Assembly: GCA_938045545.1 (NCBI GenBank)
Contig: CALIBN010000012.1
Coordinates: 62,001 to 126,000, forward strand
Direction: 5' to 3'
Length of the DNA stretch: 64,000 bases
From: an uncultured archaeon
Lineage (GTDB): Archaea > Thermoproteota > EX4484-205 > JAAOZP01
Shown here: in pieces, positions 44,718 to 54,142 of the stretch
How positions within the stretch are numbered: position 1 is the stretch's first letter
How the letters are laid out: every line of letters starts with the position of its first letter
Translations under genes and position numbers: made by a program
Notes under the pieces: generated by a model
Databases searched by the model: none
The model's input: only the letters and a program-made list of their open reading frames with translations
What the model was told of the DNA's origin: nothing

Positions 44718-46262
44718 CTACAACCCTATTTTAATAGGTGTTTTCCCTGCTGGTTTAAACTTGCCCTTTAAAACCTTCAAAGCAGCCTTGACGGCGGTTA
44801 AACTCGGGGTGAAAGCAGCAACACAGATCTTAGCACTGCTCAACTGGGGCAGATCCTCAGGGGCTCCGAGCGAGATGACTATGCTCTCCCTAAAGAACTC
44901 CACAAGCTTTTTAAGCATGGATAGCTCCCGCCTGTTTTCCTGGGTGTTGTAAGCCAGTGCTAAGAGAAGCGTGTTGCTAGGGGTGCTTCTGTAAATCTCA
45001 CCCAGCTTCTTGCCAGAAATCTCTTCGAAGCGCTCTAAAAGGTTGAACCCTCCAAGCTCTTCCCTCAAGACTTCTTCAAGGGCGATCCTGCCTGGCTCCC
45101 CCAGCTGGTCTTCAAACTTACCTGTGACGACGACTAGAGGTTTACCCAGCCATCTTAAGGGGAGTTCCTCAACACCCTTCACCAGCGTTATGCTCCGAAT
45201 AAATATCTTCCAAGCCTTAGTCCGGTTTATAATGCTGCCACGTGTTTTCTCAGGAGTCTTTTTAAACTTTTCAAACTTTCTAAGTTTAAAACTGAGCACT
45301 TCTAAAGCACTGCTTCTTATCCTTTCATATAAACTCCTGTCCCCTTTAGCTTTCTCAAGAATACTGTTCAAAACCTCCTGTGTTTTTTCCATTCTTCTCG
45401 AAGGCACCACTATATGGTTGCCCGCCTTCAAGGCTTTCACCACAGCTTCTTCCAGGTCAAAGTTTTCCGATACCTGCTTATCATCCAAATAATCCGTCAC
45501 GAGAAGATTTTTAAAACCCATTTCCCGCTTAACTATTCTCTCAACAACCTTTGGCGATAACGAGGAGGGTGTGTCCACGTCCCCCGCAGCCGGAAGAGGG
45601 CTGTGCCCAATCACAACCCCCTCGACGCCCGATTTAAATGCCTGTTGAAAAGGCTTGAAGTCTCTTCTGAGAAGCCCGTTAAGGTCTTCAGCCTCGCCAC
45701 CATGCTTCTCAAGCCTACCAGGGAAATATTTGACGAAAGATAAGACACCACCGTTTCTAAGACCCCTTATGTAGCTGACAACGTAGCCGGATACTTCATC
45801 AGGCTCATCCCCAAAGCAGTTTTCACCCATTCCGGGGGAATAAAGGTTCGCCACCGGCGCCAAGTTAGTGTTAATGCTGAGCGTCCTTAATTCTAAGGCG
45901 GTCACGTAACCGGTCATGTAGGCTGACTTCACCTCTCCGGTTGCACTCACGCCCATTTGGCTGGGCAACTCGGTTAAAGGCGGGTGAAGACCCTCAAGCC
46001 CCTTGCCCTCGTGCTCAGCAGCAATTATGAGGGAGAAGCCTAGGGCTCTCCTGTATGAGGCAGCCAGCTCCTTCAACAAGTAGCCTGGATTCTTAAGCCC
46101 GGAAAGGGCTTTCCTTCCGATTATCACGCCGCTTAAAGCGTTATCCAAAACAATTTTTTCAAGCTCGCTGAAGTTTTTCACCTCGTTAACATAGCCCATC
46201 ACTGTTTGGCCGGCGATTTTTTCGAAAGGCGTTCTCTGAACGATCCGCTCCAGCGTGACCAT
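44718..46262 (-). CDS. Divergent GH3-like protein
   Basis: The 514-residue protein follows the GH3 N-terminal TIM-barrel layout of beta-N-acetylhexosaminidases: IIAAEHEGKGLEGLHPPLTELPSQM, LRTLSINTNLAPVANLYS, FVKYFPGRLEKHGG, GVVIGHSPLPAAGD and NLLVTDYLDD with the nucleophile Asp. The usual KHFPGHGDT motif is altered to KYFPGRLEKHGG, so the catalytic His-Asp dyad of hexosaminidases is missing or moved. A second domain (about 350-514) resembles the GH3 C-terminal sandwich. It may be a modified hydrolase, a phosphorylase or a binding protein. There is no signal peptide. Confidence 0.75.
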   Translation of the reverse strand: MVTLERIVQRTPFEKIAGQTVMGYVNEVKNFSELEKIVLDNALSGVIIGRKALSGLKNPGYLLKELAASYRRALGFSLIIAAEHEGKGLEGLHPPLTELPSQMGVSATGEVKSAYMTGYVTALELRTLSINTNLAPVANLYSPGMGENCFGDEPDEVSGYVVSYIRGLRNGGVLSFVKYFPGRLEKHGGEAEDLNGLLRRDFKPFQQAFKSGVEGVVIGHSPLPAAGDVDTPSSLSPKVVERIVKREMGFKNLLVTDYLDDKQVSENFDLEEAVVKALKAGNHIVVPSRRMEKTQEVLNSILEKAKGDRSLYERIRSSALEVLSFKLRKFEKFKKTPEKTRGSIINRTKAWKIFIRSITLVKGVEELPLRWLGKPLVVVTGKFEDQLGEPGRIALEEVLREELGGFNLLERFEEISGKKLGEIYRSTPSNTLLLALAYNTQENRRELSMLKKLVEFFRESIVISLGAPEDLPQLSSAKICVAAFTPSLTAVKAALKVLKGKFKPAGKTPIKIGL

Positions 46263-46265
46263 TAC

Positions 46266-46355
46266 CTACTCGTTCACCATCCTTCCACCGCCTGACGTTT
46301 TTATCAGATGGCTCACCGTGTCACTCTGCTTTGAAATCCCTATAAGGATTTCCAT
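46266..46355 (-). CDS. Possible 29-residue peptide between hjc and the GH3-like gene
   Basis: An ATG at 46355 opens a 29-codon frame (MEILIGISKQSDTVSH) that stops 3 bp before the GH3-like ATG, in the same direction. No family is recognised. It could be a remnant or a chance frame in the 124-bp gap. Confidence 0.25.
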   Translation of the reverse strand: MEILIGISKQSDTVSHLIKTSGGGRMVNE

Positions 46356-46386
46356 ATCGTTTAAAAACGGTTTTCCCAGGGCGTGT

Positions 46387-46716
46387 TCAACATTTTTCCA
46401 TGAACTCTCTCAGCCGGATGCCTCCTTGCCTACTAATCTTTTCACCGGGTGTGAAAACCCTTATGTCGCCGTATCCGAAGTCCACTACGACGTAGAGTGG
46501 AAACCCCTCGATTTCACGGGGAATCGACCCATGCACGTATAACAAGCGTTTACTAGTGGACTTAACCTGCATCAGGATACACTTGCCCCTCCTGAGGCAA
46601 ACCAGGTCTGCCGGCCCAAGGCTTCCTCCCGACCTAACGGTCGTCCAGCCGTACTTGCGGAGAAACATTCTGATCTTACGCTCAGCAAGATAGCCTTTCC
46701 TCCTAGGAGGAGCCAT
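46387..46716 (-). CDS. hjc: Holliday junction resolvase Hjc-like nuclease
   Basis: A 109-residue PD-(D/E)xK nuclease that would cut four-way DNA junctions. The archaeal Hjc pattern is visible: basic N-terminus with the metal-binding Glu in KGYLAERKIRMFL, the VRSGGSLGPADLVCL segment with the active Asp, then the ILMQVKST strand. The usual E-x-K of that strand is Q-x-K here (MQVKS), a substitution also seen in some archaeal members. It is 10 bp downstream of apgM. Confidence 0.82.
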   Translation of the reverse strand: MAPPRRKGYLAERKIRMFLRKYGWTTVRSGGSLGPADLVCLRRGKCILMQVKSTSKRLLYVHGSIPREIEGFPLYVVVDFGYGDIRVFTPGEKISRQGGIRLREFMEKC

Positions 46717-46726
46717 GGGGCGCGAC

Positions 46727-47914
46727 CTAAACCCTTCTAATCAATTTAACGATTTCCATCCCGTCGACGAGCCCAAACGACCCTCTAAGCCCAGAATCCT
46801 CGTCGAAAGGAAGCCCGTCTCCGTTCAACCCTGGTTTCATCACGGCGAAAGGAGTCGGGTCTAACGTATGGTTTCTAACAGAAACGGGTGTCGGATGGTC
46901 TATCAGGATGCTTATCGAAACGTTTTCCTCAACGCTGGCAAGTACGCTGTCAAGTATTTTCTTGAAAAGCCTCTTATCCATCTCTTCAATAACCTTCACC
47001 TTGGTTTCGAAAGAGCCCTCGTGACCCGCCTCGTCGGGAGACTCGACATGCAGATATACGAAGTCTGATTCCTCGAGAGCTTTAACCGCGTAAACCGCCT
47101 TGTTCTCGTAGCTAGTATCGTAGTAGCCGGTTGCGCCAGGTACGTCAGGCACATGCATCTGGGCGAGCCTACCAATTCCCTTTATCAGGTCCACTGCAGC
47201 TATAACCGCACCTCTTAAGCCGTGTTTCAAGACGAAAGGCTCCAGATTTGGCATTCTGCCCTGCCCCCATATCCAGGCCATGTTCGCAGGCTTCTCCCCC
47301 TTATTTTGCCTACGGATGTTCACCTGGGTTTCAGACAGAACACTGATCGACTCAACCATCATCCTGTTGAGCAGCCTAGAGTCCTCGTTATCTGGCTTCA
47401 ACAAGTGCTTACCGTATTCCTCGCCGACAATATCGTGCGGCGGAGTAGCCTTCAACCCCTGCCCCCGCTTGGAGACGAAAATATTCCTGTAGCTGACACC
47501 CGTATAAAACCTTCCGATACTGCTGAACCTCTTGTTCAACTCCGATATCAAAACTTCAGCCTCGCTCGTAGTAATATGGCCCCCCGAGTAATCTGCAACC
47601 CTGTTTTCTTCAACAGTTATGAGATTACACCTGAAAACAACCTCGTCATCCCCGGCCCTTATGCCTCTGGCCGCAGCCTCCAACGGGCCTCTCCCAGTGT
47701 AGCAAGAGCTAGGATCATACCCAAGCATGATGAGGTTTGCAACATCGCTTCCACGAGGCAGGCCCGGCCGGAGTGTTCGGAGCATACCCATTCTCCCTCT
47801 CCTAGCTATTTCATCCATGTTTGGCTTCTCCGCCACTTGAAGAGGGGTTTTACCGTTCACCTCCTCAACTGGGTAGTCCGCCATTCCGTCGCCAACTATT
47901 ACCAGGTACTTCAA
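46727..47914 (-). CDS. apgM: Cofactor-independent phosphoglycerate mutase, archaeal type
   Basis: It interconverts 3- and 2-phosphoglycerate. The 395-residue protein is of the alkaline-phosphatase superfamily: LVIVGDGMADYPVEE with the first metal Asp, GSDVANLIMLGYDP with the catalytic Ser, YTGRGPLEAAARGI, VHVESPDEAGHEGS type metal motif (LHVESPDEAGHEG) and LIDHPTPVSVRNHTLDPTPF near the C-terminus. Length and motifs fit the archaeal aPGAM group. It heads a minus-strand run with hjc and the GH3-like gene. Confidence 0.95.
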   Translation of the reverse strand: MKYLVIVGDGMADYPVEEVNGKTPLQVAEKPNMDEIARRGRMGMLRTLRPGLPRGSDVANLIMLGYDPSSCYTGRGPLEAAARGIRAGDDEVVFRCNLITVEENRVADYSGGHITTSEAEVLISELNKRFSSIGRFYTGVSYRNIFVSKRGQGLKATPPHDIVGEEYGKHLLKPDNEDSRLLNRMMVESISVLSETQVNIRRQNKGEKPANMAWIWGQGRMPNLEPFVLKHGLRGAVIAAVDLIKGIGRLAQMHVPDVPGATGYYDTSYENKAVYAVKALEESDFVYLHVESPDEAGHEGSFETKVKVIEEMDKRLFKKILDSVLASVEENVSISILIDHPTPVSVRNHTLDPTPFAVMKPGLNGDGLPFDEDSGLRGSFGLVDGMEIVKLIRRV

Positions 47915-47999
47915 GCCTCCTCTCCAACTATTAGAAAAGTTTTAAGATTTTCGAGCATGTTGAATAAACTTATTAGGCTTACGCATTTGAAAAACCAGG

Positions 48000-48317
48000 T
48001 TGAAGAGGAAGACGGAACAGTTGGATAAAATACTCGAGATGCTCGCTAGGAAAAGGCTTGAAGAGGCTGAGAAGCAGCTGGATGCTTTTAAGCCCAGCGG
48101 AGGATACGAGGCTGGCTACCTTAGAGGCTTAAGAGGCATTCTTCAAACGCTTAGGAGGCCTGTTGAAGGAAGCATTATGGGAGAGCCTGCAGAGGAATTG
48201 GAGAAGCATGTGAAAAGCCTCATGGAAACGGTTGAAACACATTACTTAAGTCAGGAGGAGGAGGGGTTTTTCGCAGCCTGGGTTGACTTTCTTGGGAAAC
48301 TATCCGGAGGGGAATAG
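48000..48317 (+). CDS. Hypothetical helical protein
   Basis: The 105-residue product is predicted helical and charged (QLDKILEMLARKRLEEAEKQL, GYEAGYLRGLRGILQTL). The start is TTG at 48000. The family is not recognised. It diverges from apgM and its 3' end overlaps the convergent membrane-protein gene by 18 bp. Confidence 0.6.
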   Translation: MKRKTEQLDKILEMLARKRLEEAEKQLDAFKPSGGYEAGYLRGLRGILQTLRRPVEGSIMGEPAEELEKHVKSLMETVETHYLSQEEEGFFAAWVDFLGKLSGGE

Positions 48318-48590
48318 AATGTTATACACTAGGAACCATGTGAAGAGCCAGGCTAGGAAGAAGCTTCCCACGCCTTCTTTCCAAGTTGCGCTCTCATCCT
48401 TAAGCCTACCCCTATATATTCTTTTGAAAAAATAGTAGGTTAAAAAGTATGCCAGAACCATGTTTAGGAAGGCGCTTATTATCGTGGAAGGGGGACGCCA
48501 GAAGAAGGCGTGTAAAACACCCAGAATGGCTCCTAGAGCAACCCTCGTCCAGTAAATGAGGCTTTCAGGTTTAAATCTGTACTCGCCCAT
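48300..48590 (-). CDS. Small membrane protein
   Basis: The 96-residue protein has three predicted membrane helices (WTRVALGAILGVLHAFFW, IISAFLNMVLAYFLTYYFF, GSFFLAWLFTWFLVYNILF). A basic loop (KRIYRGRLKDES) lies between the second and third. Such proteins are common in archaea without known function, similar in size to EMC6-like proteins. The start is ATG at 48590. Confidence 0.7.
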   Translation of the reverse strand: MGEYRFKPESLIYWTRVALGAILGVLHAFFWRPPSTIISAFLNMVLAYFLTYYFFKRIYRGRLKDESATWKEGVGSFFLAWLFTWFLVYNILFPSG

Positions 48591-48845
48591 TCATCTTGAG
48601 CTTGAAAGCACCGAAAATAAGTCTTTCTAAGAAGAATGGAGAAATCTCCCCGGCAACCCTCTTTTTTTCTCAACACCTCAGTCTAATTTCAAAAGAAGAC
48701 CTCTAAGTCTTAGGTCTCTGAACACACTAATCAAGCACTCTTACAACAATGTTCGGGAAGGTAGGAAGGGCGACAGGAAAGGCTTCGAAAAATTGGCACA
48801 TGTTGAAGTTTAAAGTGTTTTAACGATCTTCATGCCTAACAATTT

Positions 48846-50666
48846 CTATGTCTTCCTAAAGAACTTCCAAGGTTTCCATTTTCGGGGAGGTCCTTCCCAT
48901 TCAACCATTTTCTTCCTCTTATTTGGCTTCTGCGACCTTTCTTTCCATTCGATATCTTTCTTCTCCTCATTCAGCTTTTGCGATTTCTTTAAGCACTCAT
49001 ATACGAGTGCCTGCTCAGTTGGTGCATACACATCGCAGCTTTGACAGTAAAATGGAATTTGATCCTCCTTCGTAGCTGGAACAGGTTTTTCCTTCACTTT
49101 ACCTTCTCTTCTACTTCCTATTTCAAAGGTTTCGAATTCTCCTACTTTGACTTCTCCGCGTGCCAAGGGGACTTCTCCATAACCCTCAAGGTCTTTCTTT
49201 ATCTCACTGGACCCTACGGGACTTTTTCCAATTTCAACTCGCTCCGCAACATTTTCATGCCTAGAGGCCTCTGTGAAATCGATAAGAACAGCATAAGGTT
49301 CGCTCCGTAGTTTGAGGCTGTCCTCAGCTGCTTTCTCATCCGGTTTCCTAAGCACCCTTCCACGGATCTGGATGTAGCTCAGGGGGGACCTAACTGGTCT
49401 GGCAATTATCAATACCTCTAGGTTCTTATCGTCAAAACCCATTTTAGCCATGTCCACAGTAACGAGAATTCCCTCTTTCTTTTTTCTAAATTCTGAAAGA
49501 ACCTCCTCCGCTTCGTCAATATTATAGTGTGCTACAGAGACTAGGTTATTCCTGTGACAAAGATCTCTAATCTTGCTATCCAATTCCTTCTTTATCAAAT
49601 CAGCCTCTCCCGTATTGGCTGCAACGACTAGGGTTTTAGGGATCCTCCTCTTAAGCGATTCTTCCCCAACCTCTTTCTTAAGGACTTCGATTATTTTCTC
49701 CGCATATTTCTCTGCCCTTTCATATATTGCGACCTGCCATTCATCTAATCTCCAAACCGGTTCTGAAAAACGATCTTTCTCTTCCAAGCGAATGCTATCT
49801 TTAACGACTTTTGTTATCGTCCGATATATCTTCAAACGCTCCATAAGGATGCCCATATCCATGGCCTTTCTAGTTGAGCAAGAATAGACGGGCTCTCCGA
49901 GGGCCTCCTTTGCCTCTTTAGTTGGCGTCGCGGACAATCCTAAGATGAATCTAATGTTCGCGATTTCTTGAAGAGTCTCGATTACTTTTCTGATTTCAGG
50001 ACCCCAGTATGTGTGATGGACTTCGTCAAGAATTGCTGCGTATACTTCAGTGATCATGTCCTTAAATTCAGAACCCTTCTCTGAGAATTGCCGGTTGAGT
50101 AGTTGTGGGGTAGTTGGAATCACCACGCTTATTATTCCTTCGTCTTTCAAAAGATATTGCAGATGTTTACCCTTAGTCTCCCACAACTCATTTGAGATAG
50201 GAGTATAAATCTGCATCTGTAAATCTTTTAGCTTTTTTAATAAAAGATCTCCCTCCTCTTTTGCTTGATCTAGAAGTATTTCTAGTGGAGCCAGCCAGAG
50301 CACTTTATCACCTTTCCTCAAATCCTCTCTAAGGAAAAGGTAGAGGAGAAAAGTGAATGCGAGCCTAGTCTTTCCCGTGCCGGTGGGCATGGCGATAATT
50401 CCAGATAGTTTATCGTGTTCCTTCTTAAGCAATTCATCCAACCGCTTGAGAGCCTCTTTCTGAATGTCGTTTAATTCATGGCCAGTTATCTCCTTCACCA
50501 GCTCGTTAAGCTGCTCTGGAGACACCACATTAGCCAAGACTCTGTCATACTGACTGGTGTTTCTCCAAAATAAGTTTTCCTTAAGGCCAGAGAAACGAGG
50601 GAAATAAACCCTTAGAGCATGATTTCCAAGATTTATAAGTAGTTGGAATATAGGAAGAGACAGCAC
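48846..50666 (-). CDS. DEAD/DEAH-type (ResIII) helicase of a restriction or defence module
   Basis: A 606-residue superfamily 2 ATPase: Walker A MPTGTGKT (93-100), Walker B DEVHH (214-218), motif III SATPT (245-249) and motif VI IQIRGRVLR in the second RecA domain. After residue 480 comes a basic tail with a possible zinc site (CQSCDVY). It is divergent from, and touches, the methyltransferase-nuclease gene, the classical pairing of translocase and modification subunits. The start is taken as GTG at 50664-50666, one base from the divergent ATG. The methyltransferase promoter would then lie inside this coding region, so a later start is possible. Confidence 0.88.
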   Translation of the reverse strand: MLSLPIFQLLINLGNHALRVYFPRFSGLKENLFWRNTSQYDRVLANVVSPEQLNELVKEITGHELNDIQKEALKRLDELLKKEHDKLSGIIAMPTGTGKTRLAFTFLLYLFLREDLRKGDKVLWLAPLEILLDQAKEEGDLLLKKLKDLQMQIYTPISNELWETKGKHLQYLLKDEGIISVVIPTTPQLLNRQFSEKGSEFKDMITEVYAAILDEVHHTYWGPEIRKVIETLQEIANIRFILGLSATPTKEAKEALGEPVYSCSTRKAMDMGILMERLKIYRTITKVVKDSIRLEEKDRFSEPVWRLDEWQVAIYERAEKYAEKIIEVLKKEVGEESLKRRIPKTLVVAANTGEADLIKKELDSKIRDLCHRNNLVSVAHYNIDEAEEVLSEFRKKKEGILVTVDMAKMGFDDKNLEVLIIARPVRSPLSYIQIRGRVLRKPDEKAAEDSLKLRSEPYAVLIDFTEASRHENVAERVEIGKSPVGSSEIKKDLEGYGEVPLARGEVKVGEFETFEIGSRREGKVKEKPVPATKEDQIPFYCQSCDVYAPTEQALVYECLKKSQKLNEEKKDIEWKERSQKPNKRKKMVEWEGPPRKWKPWKFFRKT

Positions 50667-50667
50667 T

Positions 50668-53600
50668 ATGCTTAGGGGAGTAATAAGAGAGGCTAAGGTT
50701 GAAGAGGAGCTTTTCAGGATATTTAAAAACGTTCTAGAGAAGAAAAATCGTGAAATAGAGGGTGTATTTTTTCATGATTTGGAACCCCAATATCCGGTTG
50801 ACTCAGGAGAGGCGGATCTGGTTCTTTTCACGGATAGGCCGAGGAAACCAATTCTTGTCATAGAGTGTAAGAGGAAGGATTTGAAGACCAGGAGGGAAAT
50901 AAGAAGCATAGACCCAATGAGTCCAAAGGTCATCGATCAAGCTCTATTCTATGCCACGAAAATAGGTGCACCACTGTTTTCAACGACTAATGGAAGGGTT
51001 TTCACACTGTTCATTAAGCCTAAACCCGATGAGCCGTTCAGCATTGAAAGACATAGGCTTCTAATAAAAGAGATAGAGTTGAGGGAGGAAAGCATAGAAG
51101 AAATCCTAGGTCTTGTAGCGAAATGGAAAGCAGGAGTCCCGGTCACTAGGACTGCAATAGACTGGACGTTCATAATTAGGCTGAGGAGCTTTGTAGAATG
51201 GCTTTCCGAACAGCTCCTTCCAGCCATAGAAAAAAAGGCTAAGCAGAAGGGCGAATTCGCGGCTAAACTGAAGGAGCATGAGGATAAATTGGGAAAAATA
51301 AGCTCTGAAATATTTGCAAGAGAAGCCGCCTACTTACTGATGAACAAGATAGTTTTCTATAAGATTCTTGAAAGACATTATCCGCTGGAGGAGCTTAAGG
51401 GCATAGTTGCGTCAAATTCGGAAAGCTATATGAATGCACTTAAAGAATACTTCAATAAGGCTATAGAAGTAACTGATGACTTTGAACCGATATTCTCAAC
51501 AGGCGTTTACGATTATGTTCCAATGCCGGATGAGGAATGGGTTCTTGAGGAGATAAACGCGTTCATCGAAGATATGGGAAAATACAGGCTTGAAGAAATC
51601 GGAAGCGATGTTGTCGGCTTCATCTATGAGAATCTAATTCCTCCGGCGGAAAGACATAGCTTAGGACAATTCTACACTCCTCCTCCAATAGCGGAGCTCA
51701 TAGTTAAATGGGCAGTAAGAAGCCCTGAGGACAAGATTTTAGATCCAGCTGTTGGAAGCGGAACTTTCCTGATTAAAGCCTATCAAAGGTTGAAGGAGCT
51801 TAAGAAAGAACCTTCTCACGAAGAAATTTTAAAGCAGATTTACGCCCTGGACATTAATCCTTTCCCAGCCCACTTGACTGCGATGAATCTTGCGATGAGA
51901 GATGTGAAACATCCCGTGAGTGAGATGAATATTTTGGTTCGAGACTTCTTTCAACTGATGTATGGTCAGAAGTACTTTGTTGCTTATTCGGTGAAAACTC
52001 CAAGAGGAGAAAGAGAGAGAAAAATATCAATACCTTTATTTGATGCTATAGTGGCGAATCCCCCCTATACTAGATGGACCGAAATCCCTGAGAAAACAAG
52101 AATGCTCATTGGAGAAACAATAGGAGAAACTCTAAAGAAATATAACTTGACAGCTAGGGTGAGACAGGGAATAGAACCTGGAATCTATATGCACTTCATA
52201 ATGTGGGGATTAAACTTTCTGAGAGAGGGAGGTAGACTTGGAATGATAATCTCTGATAGCTGGCTCCAAACAGATTACGGGGTTGACTTCGGAAAATTCT
52301 TACTGGATAATTTTAAGGTTAAGGCTTTGATTGACATTTCTTCAAGGGTCTTTCCCGTCCCGCTGATAGGCACATGTATAATACTTCTAGAAAAATGCAG
52401 CAGAAAAGAGGAAAGGGAGGAAAACAAAGCTGTTTTCATGTATCTGAACATAGAGAAAGAAGGAAGCCTCCAGGTTGAGGAAATTCTAGACGCTATTGAA
52501 AGACCTGAGCATTATGAAGAAAAATACATGGTGAAAGTTGTTAAGCAGAGCGAAATAAGCAGAGACCAAAAATGGATAAACATAATATTCGACACCGAAG
52601 GCATCCTAGAAAAGCTTGGAGAAAAAACTACTTCCATGAAAGAATACTTTGAACTAAGTAGAGGAAACAGCCTATGGTCAATATGGTCCATGAAACATGG
52701 AAGGAGACCTGATGTTGGTGCAAAAGACTTCTTTTATCTTAACGAGGGCAAAGTTAAACAATGGGGTTTAGAGGATTATGCCTATCCCGCTTTAACGAGC
52801 TCAAGGTATGCGGCAAACTTCACATTCACTAAAAAAGATTGGGAAGAGCTTAGAGAAAGAGGGGCAGATTGCTACTTATTCATTTGTCATAAGAAGAGGA
52901 ATGAGTTACCAAGTAATGCTAGGGATTACATAAAGTGGGGAGAAACAGAGTGCAGAACTCAAATTAGAGGAACTAGGGGAGGAGGAAAGATCTGCAGTGA
53001 AGCACTTGCCTGTCAAGAAAGGGAAAAACTAGCAAGACGGCCTAAAGGTGAAAGGCTCTTCTACGGATGGTATGACCTTGGAGGGGTAGAAAAAGCATCA
53101 ATAATGGCAGTACGTCAATCAAGATATAAAACAAGGTTCATTTTATGTCAATACCCAATTGTTACTTATGATGCGATAATAACCTTTATTCCAAAGGTAA
53201 GGCTTTCAGAATCACAACTTAAAGCTTTGTTAGCCTACTTGAACTCAAGCGTTGTTCAACTGTATATAGAGTCTACGGGAAGGACAACAGGTGCAGTAGG
53301 TCCCATAGGATTAGAAGTGAAACATGCCCAAGAGATTCCGGTCATAGATGTTAATTCTTTAGATAAAAAGGACCTTGAAAGGCTTTCAAACCTGTTTGAG
53401 AAGCTAGAAAAAAAGGCTAGAGAGCTCGGAGGGGCAGACAAGCAGGAGAATGTAGAAAACCTCTGGGATAGCGTAGTAGCAGAAATAGATGAAGAAGTCG
53501 CGAGGATACTGCAGTTTCCGAAGAGATTAGCAAGGGATTCGAGAGTTTTAGCCAAGGCGATGATGGGGAGGAGGCTCTCGAGGACAGTAGAAGTCGCACC

Positions 53601-53703
53601 GGAGGCAATAGGCGGTGAAGAGATAAAGAGAATGAGGATTCCTAGGAAAAGCGGGAAAACTGCGGAAAATAAAGAACTTTCGTCTCTCAAAGAATGGTTT
53701 TAG
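50668..53703 (+). CDS. Adenine-specific DNA methyltransferase with N-terminal nuclease domain (type IIG-like)
   Basis: A 1011-residue fused enzyme. Residues 1-150 look like a PD-(D/E)xK nuclease (Asp50 in GEADLVLF, then Glu66 and Lys68 in VIECKRK). A helical connector leads to the N6-adenine methyltransferase core: motif X GQFYTPPP (333-340), motif I DPAVGSGTF (359-367), motif IV NPPY (464-467). The C-terminal 400 residues would be the target-recognition part. This layout is that of Eco57I-like type IIG enzymes. The neighbouring helicase suggests a type I/ISP-like or BREX-like module instead of a lone enzyme. A TATA-like TTTATAAG (50633-50640) is 28 bp upstream of the ATG. The last codons overlap the 19-bp repeat at 53696. 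Confidence 0.9.
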   Translation: MLRGVIREAKVEEELFRIFKNVLEKKNREIEGVFFHDLEPQYPVDSGEADLVLFTDRPRKPILVIECKRKDLKTRREIRSIDPMSPKVIDQALFYATKIGAPLFSTTNGRVFTLFIKPKPDEPFSIERHRLLIKEIELREESIEEILGLVAKWKAGVPVTRTAIDWTFIIRLRSFVEWLSEQLLPAIEKKAKQKGEFAAKLKEHEDKLGKISSEIFAREAAYLLMNKIVFYKILERHYPLEELKGIVASNSESYMNALKEYFNKAIEVTDDFEPIFSTGVYDYVPMPDEEWVLEEINAFIEDMGKYRLEEIGSDVVGFIYENLIPPAERHSLGQFYTPPPIAELIVKWAVRSPEDKILDPAVGSGTFLIKAYQRLKELKKEPSHEEILKQIYALDINPFPAHLTAMNLAMRDVKHPVSEMNILVRDFFQLMYGQKYFVAYSVKTPRGERERKISIPLFDAIVANPPYTRWTEIPEKTRMLIGETIGETLKKYNLTARVRQGIEPGIYMHFIMWGLNFLREGGRLGMIISDSWLQTDYGVDFGKFLLDNFKVKALIDISSRVFPVPLIGTCIILLEKCSRKEEREENKAVFMYLNIEKEGSLQVEEILDAIERPEHYEEKYMVKVVKQSEISRDQKWINIIFDTEGILEKLGEKTTSMKEYFELSRGNSLWSIWSMKHGRRPDVGAKDFFYLNEGKVKQWGLEDYAYPALTSSRYAANFTFTKKDWEELRERGADCYLFICHKKRNELPSNARDYIKWGETECRTQIRGTRGGGKICSEALACQEREKLARRPKGERLFYGWYDLGGVEKASIMAVRQSRYKTRFILCQYPIVTYDAIITFIPKVRLSESQLKALLAYLNSSVVQLYIESTGRTTGAVGPIGLEVKHAQEIPVIDVNSLDKKDLERLSNLFEKLEKKARELGGADKQENVENLWDSVVAEIDEEVARILQFPKRLARDSRVLAKAMMGRRLSRTVEVAPEAIGGEEIKRMRIPRKSGKTAENKELSSLKEWF

Positions 53704-53714
53704 CACATGCTAAA
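53696..53714. repeat. 19-bp palindromic repeat, copy 1
   Basis: GGTTTTAGCACATGCTAAA contains the inverted repeat TTTTAGCA/TGCTAAAA around CA and includes the methyltransferase stop codon (TAG, 53701-53703). A copy with one changed base lies at 55476. Confidence 0.7.
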
Positions 53715-54040
53715 AAGCAGGAGTTAATTATAATGGCCTGAACCATCCCCTGCTAATGATGCATATATACCGTTGGCATTCCATGATTGACCCATAAAGT
53801 CCAGTCTGACTGCTGATGTCCTTAGAGTAATCAAATGAAAGAAGGAAAGGAGGAACCGGAGAGACCTAGAGGGGGAAATGGTCCTGACCCAAAAAGCTTT
53901 AGCCGGGATGTGCTTGGCCTTAGGGGATTCTAGATGGCCCATGAGAATAGGCATGCATAGTAAGCCTGTATGAGGGGCCTTCCATGGCTAACTATTGGCT
54001 TTGTGGGAAGCCCACCGTTATAGCATGCTCATTCCTTCTT
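53715..54040. other. Non-coding left part of the element
   Basis: About 325 bp with no supported gene on either strand (the minus-strand frame 53724-53954 has no ribosome-binding site or protein character). It lies between copy 1 of the 19-bp repeat and the AACG array and could hold the replication origin or attachment region. Confidence 0.35.
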
Positions 54041-54042
54041 CA

Positions 54043-54104
54043 CGTTCTCGAAACGTCGAAAACGATGGAGAACGAGACTAAAACGTTGCAGAACGATGAA
54101 AACG
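54043..54104 (+). repeat. Helically phased AACG array upstream of the first element gene
   Basis: AACG occurs at 54052, 54061, 54071, 54082, 54092 and 54101, with an inverted CGTT at 54043. The spacing is 9, 10, 11, 10 and 9 bp, about one helical turn, so all copies face the same side of the DNA. Two 16-bp versions (AAACGATGGAGAACGA at 54060 and AAACGTTGCAGAACGA at 54081) are 21 bp apart. The array ends at the TATA-like TTAAAAATAC (54105-54114) of the next gene. Confidence 0.75.
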
Positions 54105-54142
54105 TTAAAAATACTTAGCGTCTCTCTGTTGGAGAAGTGTCG

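Noticed and set aside
53740..53900. C/D box guide RNA in the non-coding left part of the element
   Set aside because: TGATG and CTGA motifs are present but their spacing does not fit a C/D RNA (about 50 nt between the first C-like and D-like boxes).
53724..53954. 76-codon minus-strand frame
   Set aside because: No promoter, no ribosome-binding site and low protein character; it overlaps a probable non-coding region.
54041..54110. CRISPR-like repeat array
   Set aside because: The repeated unit is only four bases at 9-11 bp spacing; there are no spacers or 24-37 bp repeats.
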